A stretch of DNA of 64,000 bases from Oscillospiraceae bacterium (lineage in GTDB: Bacteria; Bacillota; Clostridia; Oscillospirales; Acutalibacteraceae): contig CADAER010000025.1 in assembly GCA_902787025.1 (NCBI GenBank), forward strand, positions 1-64,000, read 5' to 3'. Shown one piece after another: positions 1 through 9,300 of the stretch. The notes below the pieces were generated by a model. The model ran no database searches. It had not been told where the DNA came from and worked only from the letters and a program-made list of their open reading frames with translations. Position numbers and translations under genes: made by a program. The stretch's first letter is position 1; every line of letters begins with the position of its first letter.

Positions 1-1
1 A

Positions 2-3000
2 TGTTCCGTCTGTGCCCATATAGTAAACATCAATGTAATATGAGGCGTTGTCGGGAGTCCATACAGCGTAGAAGGTCTTGCCGTTAATATCGTTCATTGT
101 GCCGAGATCCGAAAGAACGGCGCCGTTCTGTGTAAGTGACCAGCCCTGGAAGGTGTAGCCGGCCCTTGTGGGTGCGGGATTGAGAGGATCAATCGTCGCA
201 TCGTAATAAACCATTACTTCAACATCGTCTGTGCTGTTGTTGTATTCGCCGCCTTCAAGCTTGAAGGTTGCTTTGTAGGAGTTGGGAGTGTAGGTTGCGG
301 TGTATGAAAGGTTCTCATCGGGAACTGTAGCCGCAAGTGCGGGAGTCCAATCCTGGAAGGTGTAGCCTTCTTTGTCGGGATCAGCGGGTTTCAGGCTTGC
401 TACGCTTTCGCCGAATACCGTGTTGCTGACGATGGGACCTGTGTCGCCGCCTACATTACCGCCGTCAAGATACCATGTTACGGTATGCTCGTTGGGATTG
501 TAGGTTACTGTTGCTGAGTAGCCGTTTTCATCCATTGTGCCCTGAACAGCCGGGATGTCGGGTGTGTAGCCCGTGACTGTGGGTGATGCAACATCATATG
601 CGGTGTTGTAATCATACATCTGGTTGACTACATCAGCGGGTTTGACATCGTTGTTGCCGTCGCTCATTACATAAGTGATGTTAAGGGCATACTGGTTGGG
701 CGTGTATGTAACGGTTGCTGAGTAGCCGTTTTCATCCATTGTGCCGCTTACCGCCGGGATGTCGGGTGTGTAGCCCGTAACTGTGGGTGAAGCAACATTG
801 TATGCTTCGCCGTAAACAACCATCTGGTTGACTACATCAGCGGGTTTAACATCGTTGTTGCCGTCGCTCATAACATAGGTGATGTTGAGAGCATAGCTGT
901 TTACTTCCCAGGCAGCGTAGTAGATAAGCGGGCTGTCGCCGGGAACGATTGCGTTGTTTTCAACTGTTGTGTCTGTTTCAACAGTGAGGTCGCCGAGGTT
1001 CGTTGAACCTGTGGTCTGACCTGCTGTTGTTGCCCATCCCTTGAAGGTGTAGCCTGTGCGTTCGGGATCGGCGGGAAGAACTATTGAATCGTCAAACTCC
1101 GAAAGAACCGCTTTCTGTGTTACATTTGCATCGCCGTCGAAATAACCGTTGTCGGCGTCAAATATTACATAGTAGTCGTTCGGGGTGAATATAGCATAGT
1201 AGTATGTGCTTGTGTCGGGCATTGTTGCGGGAAGTGTTGCAGCTACATCACTGCCCTGAGATGCTGCCCAGCCGACAAAGCTGTAGCCTGTCTTGTAGGG
1301 ATCCGCGGGAACTTCAAAGGGATCGCCTTCTACGTTGTCGATGGTTTCATAAGCGCTGCCGTCTTCAAGGTAGAAATACTCTTTGAGGTCGGGATCAAGT
1401 TCCCATGTGGCGGTATAGTCTCTGTCCGCGGGAGTGTCAAGAACGCCCGTGCCGATGATACTCGGAGTCCAGCCGGAGAATACATAGCCGTCTTTTACGG
1501 GATCTGCGGGCGCTGTGATTGTGCCGCCTAACGCCACCTGGGAGGTAACATCGCTTGTGTCGCCGCCGATATTACCGCCTGCAAGGTCGAAGGTTACGGT
1601 GTAGGTTATATCATCGAGATAACCGTAAATTGTCATATTGCTTGTTGTGTTGAAAGTTGCTCCGTCCGCAAGCGGTGTATCGCATGCAGAATCGGTAAAC
1701 CATGCATAGAGGGTCTTGCCGCCGGGAGCGGTGTAACGGACATCGGTCTGGATTACCGAGCCGTATGCTGTGCTGCGGCTGAATGTGTATACAACACTGT
1801 TGCTGCCCTTCGCACTATATATAATGTAATTAACTATATAGGAGTTTGCTTCGTAAATTGCATTATAGGTTGTGTCATTGTCGGGGAATACCGAGGGAGC
1901 GGCGGGAACGAAATTGCCCTCGCCTGCTACATTTGAGTAGCCTGTGTATGTGGGCGCCGTGGGAACGGTTGCGTTGAAGGGATCGCCCGCATAGCCGTTG
2001 AATGAGCCGAGGCTCGAATTTGCTTTTGTATCATAGAAATCCACGGTAACAGCCTTTGCCCAGATCATATAATAGGCAACGCTTTCATTACCATAGACCA
2101 TACCGTCAAAGTTCTGGAGAAGGTTTGCGGACTGCGGTGAAGCAGCTGCGTCTGTTGACCAGCCTCTGAACTGATAACCCGAACGGGCGGGAACCGCGGG
2201 AACAATGCTGTTTCCGTTGAGGTCAAGACCTACGGGATAGCCGGGAGTCGCTGTCGCGTCAACAACATCGGCGGGAGCGCCGTCATAGTTGTAGCTGAAT
2301 GTAGCGCCTACCTGGTCAATCCAGAAAGCGGTGAGGTCGAGGTCTTCATCCTCGGAATATTCCGTGGGACCTGCGGGGCCGTAGATGCAGTCTTCGGCAG
2401 TTGCGTTGCTGACTGATGAATCATACCAGCCTGCAAGAGTTTTGCCTGTGTAGGCAAGCGCGGGACGGGAGAATGCTTCGCCCGTTGTGCCGTAGAAGGT
2501 TCTTGCAACTGTTGTATTCTCATCCTGCCATTCGCCGCCGGCGGGGTTGAGTGTGATGCTGCTGTCGGTAGTAACCGAAGTTGAGCAGTCAACCGTGCCG
2601 TTATACCAGAGATACATGTCATAGATGATTGAGGAGTCATCGCCTGCGTCGCCCTTGGGAACATTGAAGAAACCGTAGGGGTTCGAGGTCTTCTGAACGG
2701 TGGATTCGAGAACTTCGAAAACGCCGTCGCCGCTTGCGTTGGAAAGAACGCTGAGGTCAAACTCAAAGAGCCAGTCACTGCCGTCATACTGATAGTTTGT
2801 GAACGGACCTTCAAGTGAAACTACAAAGTAGTTGTGAGTTGAAAGATAGTCGGATGTAAGGCAGCCGTCGCTGATTAAATTGTTGATAATGCCGCTTGCC
2901 GACTTTGTGAAATATGAACCGGAGAAGGCATTGTCATTAACGACAAGAGCCTGCGCTCCGTTCTGGTAGGAGTCGCTGAAGAAGGTGTTGTCATAGAAGA

Positions 3001-3244
3001 AAATGAGATCTGAAAGGTTTGAGTAGTAGTCTGTATCAATTGAGACTCTGACTTTAACCGATTCACCTGCCGTGACTTTGTCACAGGCAACCCATTCTGT
3101 GCCGTCGTTTTTGTAAATCTGAGCTGTAACTGCAAGTGTCGAACCGCCGGTTGTGGGATCAAACGCATTTGCAAGAACTGACACAGAACTGAAAATCATC
3201 ATAAACGCCAGCACCAATGCAATGACTTTTTTCGATTTAGCCAT
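2..3244 (-). CDS. Giant secreted InlB/MucBP-repeat surface protein, N-terminal part (runs off left edge)
   Basis: The reading frame is open from an ATG at 3244 to the window edge (at least 1081 residues), so its C-terminus is not visible. An AGGAGG site lies 9 nt upstream of the ATG. Residues 1-27 form a signal peptide (MAKSKKVIALVLAF..., cleaved near VLANA). Residues about 30-215 are a beta-sandwich-like region that starts with AGESVKVRVSID and resembles cohesin-type folds (inference). From about residue 218 there is a chain of InlB (Flg_new) repeats with the usual GYTFxGW and YxAxW signatures, then two MucBP-like units of 68 residues (ITYVMSDG ... GYTPDIPAVSGTM). Family knowledge says such repeats act as extracellular spacers or adhesins; the binding partner is unknown. 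It follows the 2582-residue dockerin protein by 117 bp on the same strand, probably in the same transcription unit. Confidence 0.85.
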   Translation of the reverse strand, partial: MAKSKKVIALVLAFMMIFSSVSVLANAFDPTTGGSTLAVTAQIYKNDGTEWVACDKVTAGESVKVRVSIDTDYYSNLSDLIFFYDNTFFSDSYQNGAQALVVNDNAFSGSYFTKSASGIINNLISDGCLTSDYLSTHNYFVVSLEGPFTNYQYDGSDWLFEFDLSVLSNASGDGVFEVLESTVQKTSNPYGFFNVPKGDAGDDSSIIYDMYLWYNGTVDCSTSVTTDSSITLNPAGGEWQDENTTVARTFYGTTGEAFSRPALAYTGKTLAGWYDSSVSNATAEDCIYGPAGPTEYSEDEDLDLTAFWIDQVGATFSYNYDGAPADVVDATATPGYPVGLDLNGNSIVPAVPARSGYQFRGWSTDAAASPQSANLLQNFDGMVYGNESVAYYMIWAKAVTVDFYDTKANSSLGSFNGYAGDPFNATVPTAPTYTGYSNVAGEGNFVPAAPSVFPDNDTTYNAIYEANSYIVNYIIYSAKGSNSVVYTFSRSTAYGSVIQTDVRYTAPGGKTLYAWFTDSACDTPLADGATFNTTSNMTIYGYLDDITYTVTFDLAGGNIGGDTSDVTSQVALGGTITAPADPVKDGYVFSGWTPSIIGTGVLDTPADRDYTATWELDPDLKEYFYLEDGSAYETIDNVEGDPFEVPADPYKTGYSFVGWAASQGSDVAATLPATMPDTSTYYYAIFTPNDYYVIFDADNGYFDGDANVTQKAVLSEFDDSIVLPADPERTGYTFKGWATTAGQTTGSTNLGDLTVETDTTVENNAIVPGDSPLIYYAAWEVNSYALNITYVMSDGNNDVKPADVVNQMVVYGEAYNVASPTVTGYTPDIPAVSGTMDENGYSATVTYTPNQYALNITYVMSDGNNDVKPADVVNQMYDYNTAYDVASPTVTGYTPDIPAVQGTMDENGYSATVTYNPNEHTVTWYLDGGNVGGDTGPIVSNTVFGESVASLKPADPDKEGYTFQDWTPALAATVPDENLSYTATYTPNSYKATFKLEGGEYNNSTDDVEVMVYYDATIDPLNPAPTRAGYTFQGWSLTQNGAVLSDLGTMNDINGKTFYAVWTPDNASYYIDVYYMGTDGT
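505..912 (-). repeat. Two tandem 204-bp MucBP-like repeat units
   Basis: The string around ccattgtgc recurs at 532 and 736, exactly 204 bp apart, with near-identical flanks. Each unit encodes 68 residues beginning near ITYVMSDG and ending with a threonine-rich TVTYTPN strand. The same 204-bp period occurs in the neighbouring gene at 4215-4826. Confidence 0.7.
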
Positions 3245-3279
3245 TATGCTTAATTCCTCCTTGTATATTTTTGGAATTT

Positions 3280-3346
3280 GCCTGCCCGGTTTAACCGGGC
3301 TTTGTTTTTACTGACCCGTGCAGCGGGCGGCTGCCCGCCGCACGGT
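3280..3346. other. Two GC-rich stem-loops between two giant surface genes
   Basis: A hairpin with arms GCCCGG/CCGGGC lies at 3284-3300. A larger one, with arms CCGTGC/GCACGG and GCGGGC/GCCCGC and a GGCT loop, lies at 3316-3345. Read on the minus strand, neither is followed by a clean U-tract, so they look more like processing or stabilising structures (or weak terminators) between the dockerin protein and the next gene. On the plus strand the first hairpin is followed by TTTGTTTTT, but no plus-strand gene precedes it. Confidence 0.45.
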
Positions 3347-3361
3347 GATGATAGTTCAGTG

Positions 3362-6300
3362 TCAGACAGCTGTAACTGTGCCTGTTACCTGGTCAACTTC
3401 CGCCATACCCATTGAGATGTTTCTGATGGCGGTGGTGTCGGTGGAATTGAATATGCCGTCACCGTTGAGGTCTGCCGCAACAAGAATCGGTGCGGGAGTG
3501 GTCTCGGGGTCGATCGGGTCATCGTTGTCGTCGATGCTCCAGAGCTTGCCGACCGCCTTGTTGGGAGTGAACGAAGCTTCCATTCTTGCAACCTGAACGT
3601 CGCTGCCGTTTACTTTGCCGTCGCCGTTGAGATCGCCGTATATAACAATGTAATAGGTTTCAATTACTTCATTTGTTACATTGTCGACGAGTTCAACCTT
3701 TGTGCCGGTGCCGCACGCGTCGATTCCCGCGTATGCCGCAACGGGAGTGATTACGAGGTGGCCGTTGCCGACTACTTCCGCGTATTCACTTGCGAACTGC
3801 GATGTTGTGATGTTTGTGTCAAGACCGTAGATATAACCGGTGAATTCATCTGTGGGATCATCAACCTTGTCAATAACCGTGGTCTTGGTGGATACAACTT
3901 CAATTGCTACGGGGATTCTGTTGTAGATTGCGATTACCGCAACATTGTATGCGGGAACTGTCGCAGACGCTTCAATCTGTGCGCCTGTATCGGCGTTGAA
4001 CCATACCCATTCGTTCTCGAAGCTGTAGTCTGCGATTTCGGGAGCGGTTGCGGGAACGGTGATTGCTGTGCCGAAGGGTGCTGTTGAGGTTGCCGCCGTG
4101 ATTTCATCATAAGCGGTCGAGAGCTGTGCGTAAACAGCTGTTGTCTTTTCGCTGTTTGCATCAAGGATGCTGTCAGCCGATGCCGCCTTCGGTGCATAGA
4201 ATGTTACTGTGTAGGGATTGGGTGTATATGTAACTGTTACGGTCTTGCCGTTTACATCATCCATTGTGCCGGTTACGGTCGCAACATCAGGTGTGTAACC
4301 TGCAACTTCGGGTGAACCTACGCTGTAAGCGGTGTTGTAAACTACCTGGCTTACATTTGCCGCAGGTTTAACAGCATCGTTGCCGTCGCTCATTACATAG
4401 TTGACTGTAAGGGTGTAGCTGTTGGGTGTGTATGTAACTGTTACGGTCTTGCCGTTTACATCATCCATTGTGCCGGTTACGGTCGCAACATCGGGTGTGT
4501 AACCTGCAACTGTGGGTGAAGCTACGCTGTAGGTGGTGTTGTAAACTACCTGGCTTACATTTGCCGCGGGTTTAACAGCATCGTTGCCGTCGCTCATTAC
4601 ATAGTTGACTGTAAGAGTATAGCTGTTGGGTGTGTATGTAACTGTTACATTCTTGCCGTTTACATCATCCATTGTGCCGGTTACGGTCGCGGTGTCGGGT
4701 GTGTAGCCTGCAACTTCGGGTGAAGCAACGGTGTATGTCGCGTTGTATGCTACCTGCTGTGAAACAGCGGGAGGAGCGGTTACTTTGCCGTCGCTTACAA
4801 CATAAGTGATGTTAAGAGCATAAGGGTTGGGTGAATATGTAACGGTGATTGTCTTGCCGCCTACAACATCCATATTGCCGGATACGGTTGCAACATCGGG
4901 TGTGTAGCCTGCAACTGCGGGTGAGCCTACGCTGTAGGATGCGCCGTATGCGACATCTTCGGTATGAGCCGCGGGAGCGGTTGTGCCGTCACTCATTACA
5001 TAGTTGATTGTAAGAGTATAGGGGTTGGCTGTGTAGGTCGCGGTGTATGAAAGGTTCTCATCGGGAACTGTCGCCGCAAGAGCGGGAGTCCATGCCGCGA
5101 AGGTGTAACCGTCTTTGACAGGTGTGCCGGGAGCGGATACGTTCGCGCCGAAGACTGTGTTCTGGATGATGGGACCTGCGTCGTTGCCGATCTTACCGCC
5201 GTCAAGGTTCCAGGTTACGGTGTGCGGGTTGGGATCGTATGTAACCGTAACTGTTACATCCGAGCTGCCCATTGTGCCGGTTACCGTTGCGGTGTCGGGT
5301 GTATAGCCTGTTACCGCGGGTGACGCTACGCTGTAAGCAGCGCCGACATTGACGGATTCGGTATGCTGAGCGGGAGCTGTTGAGCCGTCGCTCATTACAT
5401 AGTTGATTGTAAGGGTGTTGCTCAGCTGAATCCAGTTGATTCTGACTCGGAGGGTGGGGGTGACAACGGGCATTGTCGCGGGAAGTTCACTGTAGCCTGA
5501 GGTCTGAACAATAAATTCATAAGTATAACCGTCTCTGTGAGGAACCGCGGGAACAATCGTCTCGCCGTAGGTGTAAGTATCAACACGCTGCTGAGCGGTA
5601 AGATTTGTCTGGTTTGCTGCGGGATCCGTGAATGTGCAGCCTTGAAGATTTGTGTATGTGATTGTGAAGGTGTTGGGAGTCCATACCGCGTAGATTGCTA
5701 CGCCGTCAACACTGTCCATAACGCCGAGATCAGCATCGGGTGTTGTTGCGCTGCTGCTGCGTGACCAGCCTGCGAATGTGTATCTGCCCTGGCTGTCGGT
5801 GGGAGCGTTGATGTTTGCATCTGTGATTGCCGCGTTATATGCAATCGAATCTGTTCCCGCTGTTTCGGTGGGATCGTCAAGGTTGACATAGAATGTTGCG
5901 GTGTAGTTGTTGGGAGTGTAGGTTACGGTGACGGTTTCGCCGTCAGCATCCATTGTGCCTGTTACGGTCGCAACATCAGGTGTGTAACCTGTAACTGCGG
6001 GTGACGCAACGCTGTAAGCCGCATCATAGTAAACCTGCTCGGTATGAGCCTGAGGAGCCGTTGAGTTGTCGCTCATTACATAGTTGACTGTAAGGGTGTT
6101 CTGAGCGCGCTTGATGTAAGCCTTGAGGATTACGGTTGTGCCTACCGTGTTCTCATCGAGATGAGCGGTAAGAACATTGGCTGCGTTCGAGTCAAATTCG
6201 GACATGCCTGCAACTACATAGGATGAATAGTCGAGAGTTACATCGCCCGTGCCGCTGAGTTCGTTCGTGAACGACGGGCTGCTCGGATATGTTCCGTCAG

Positions 6301-9300
6301 TGCCCATTATATAAATGTATTCATAATAAGGCTGGCTTGTGAGCTGCCATACCGCATAGTAGGTTGTGCCGGTTGTTGAGGACTGGTCGCCGAGCTCATC
6401 GGGTGTTGTCGCGTTCTGGTTTGTGCTCCAGCCGAGGAACTCATAAGAGGTTTTGCTGGGTGAGTTCGGTGTGATTATCGCAGAGCCGAATATCGAGTCA
6501 ACTGTTGTTGTTGTGCTCTGGTCGGAGAACGCACCGCTGTTTGCATTGAAGGTGTTGGTAACGGTAATGCCCTGCCATACAGCGTAGTATGTTCTGTTGG
6601 CGGTCGCCATACCGATGTTACCTGCCGTGTTGGCTGTTGATGATAAGTTCCAGCCGAGGAATGTGTAACCTGTTCTTGTGGGAGTTACGGGCGGAATTAC
6701 GGGCTGAGTTGCAACCGATTCATCCGCGAAGGAGGTCTGATACTCTCTGTAAAGAACATAGGTGCTTGAATCTGTGTAAGCGTAGCCTACGCCGTAAGCG
6801 TCTCTGTCTTCCGCCTGTGCGTAGCCGCTGAACGTGCCGCCGTTGGCATTGAATGTGCCGGCGTAGAGCGCGCCGCGGTAAGCCGCGAGAATAAGACCCG
6901 AACCGTCAGCGTTGATTGTGCAGGTAAGTCTGTTGCTCTCGTTGGTAGCGTCAAATACATATCTGCCGTTCTGAACAGTGGGAAGGTCGGAATAGCTGAA
7001 GTAAACATCCGATGCCGTGTTGGTGTAAGCGCTTGCGTCTTCAACGAAGTGCGCTGTAGCTCCTGTTGTGCCGACGAATGTGCCGCCCTGTGTGTCGTTG
7101 GTAACGATGTTGCCGTTTGCGTTGTTGACATACATTACACGGACTGTGAACGGCGTGTCATCCGCGGGACCCCAGATTGCGTAGTAGGTGATGGGTTCAT
7201 CGCTCATTGCCTGCGGGAAGGTTACCGCTGCGCCGCCTGCTGTGAGTGACCAGCCAGTTACTACATAACCCTGTTTTGTGGGAAGGGTTGCGGGACCTGA
7301 ATACTGAACTTCGTAGCCGTATTCTTCAACGAGTGTTGTTTCATTGCCGAACGCGCCGCCGTTTGCATCCCAGGTTACGGGATAGTCAACGGGAGTCCAC
7401 TGTGCGGCATATTCTTTATTGTTCTGAGCCTGAGAGCCGTAGTAGCCGGATACCCAGGTGTCTGTTGAATCGTTCTGATTTACCCATGCGGTAAGTTCAT
7501 AACCTCTTCTGGTGGGTTCAGCATAGCCTTCAATCGCTTCGCCGACATCGCCTGTGTAGGTCCTTGTGCCCTGAGGAGCTTCAGGCCAGGTGCCGCCGTT
7601 GGGGTTAGCGTGGATTGTGCTCTGAGGAGCGGGCTGAGTTGCAAGAGTAACTGTATCCTCAGCAAGCTGAAGAAGAGGAGTTACGTGGTTGTTGAAGCTG
7701 TTCCAGACGTTTGCGGAAGCAGATTCAAGCCAGCCGTAGAACATTGTTCCGCTGTTGTTGTCGGGATCTCTGGTCCAGGCGTTATCCATATAGATCTTAC
7801 CTGTGGAGCCGGGAGTCGCCGTTGATTTGACTTTAAGTTTGAACTGAACCATCCATGTGCCGTCGTTCATCGCGCCGCCGGTTGAAACACCGCCGAGAAC
7901 GTCGGGATCGATGGAAATCTGAATCCAGTTGTAGCCGCTCGGGCACTCATCGCGGGCGGGGCTTGCAGTGTAGCCTGAATAGTCCGTTCCGTTGGTGCCT
8001 GAAATTGCGCTGATATAGCCATTGTCCGAATTGACGGTGAAGGCGTTCTTGCCGGAGCCTACAAGTTCGAACATGGTGTTGTCATACATATATACAAATA
8101 ATGTTGACGCGGTGTAGAAGTTGGTGGTCGACTTCATCTGAACGGTGATGGTGTCGCCGGGGTTGATGGGAGTGTCCGCAACGGGAACAAGCTCGCCATA
8201 CATTTCTTTGTAAGCGTCAAGTTCGATGAATGCCGCTGTGGTTGTTCTTACCCAGACTGCGCTGAGAGCTACCGTTGAGCTCGCGGAAGCCGGGAAGTTA
8301 TCGGTTGAGGGGCTTACAAGGGTAATAGCACCGCTCGATACGGCGTTGTTGTAAGCAGCCATATCGTTGATGATTCTCGGTGTGTTACCGATATACCAGC
8401 CGCCGAAGACATAACCGAATTTAACCGGGTTTGCGGGAAGAGGAAGACCGGCTGAAGTGTATGCGTCTCTGATGGGAGCGCCTGTGAGACCGGTGATGCT
8501 GTCGGGGTTAAGGGTTGTGTCAACGGGTGTGTTGGTTGTTGCGTTCGGGTTGTAACCGATATTATATGTAAGAGTTACGGGGTTGGGAGTCCATTTAGCG
8601 TAGAGGATGCCGCCGCCGACAAGTGATGCGGGAAGGCTGTTAGCGCCTGCCTGAAGAGGTGTGCCGGTGAGACCCTCGTTGAGATACCAACCGCCGAATG
8701 TGTAACCTGTTCTGATGGGAGTGGGAAGGGTTACGGAGTCGCCCGCGTGGAGACCTGCAACGCTTACGGGGTCAACAGGCTCACCGCCGTTTGAACGGAA
8801 GACTATCTTGTTGTTATAGCTTTCGAACTGAGCGTAAACTGTAACATTCTCACTGTCGTAGGGGCTTGTTGTCGTAGCGCCTACTTCGGAATACCATACC
8901 TGCTCACCCCAGTTGAACGTCGTGATATATGACGGGTCGGCATACCAGCCGAGGAACGCATAACCTGCAACTACCGGATCCGCGGGCTGAGCAACAACAT
9001 CGCCGGGATAATAAAGAGTCGAGGGCATTGTTGCGCCTGCCGCGCTCAGGTCATAGTTGATGACCGTGGGGTTCGGAGTCCACTTTGCGTAAAGGGTGAA
9101 GGGATGGGTGTCAACCGTTACCGAGTTGAGAAGGTTTGAATACTGGCCTGTTGTCGCGTTGTAGTTTTTATACCAGCCTTCAATGTGGTAATGGTTGTAT
9201 GTGAAGCTGGGAGCCGCAGTAAGAGGAACGAATGTTGATGTATATTCGAAGCTCTTGGTCTTGGGGTCGCCCGCGTCAACTACTACCGGGTCGAAGGTGT

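Noticed and set aside
4215..4826. CRISPR array
   Set aside because: The repeats are 204 bp, contiguous and coding (68-residue MucBP-like units), with no spacers.
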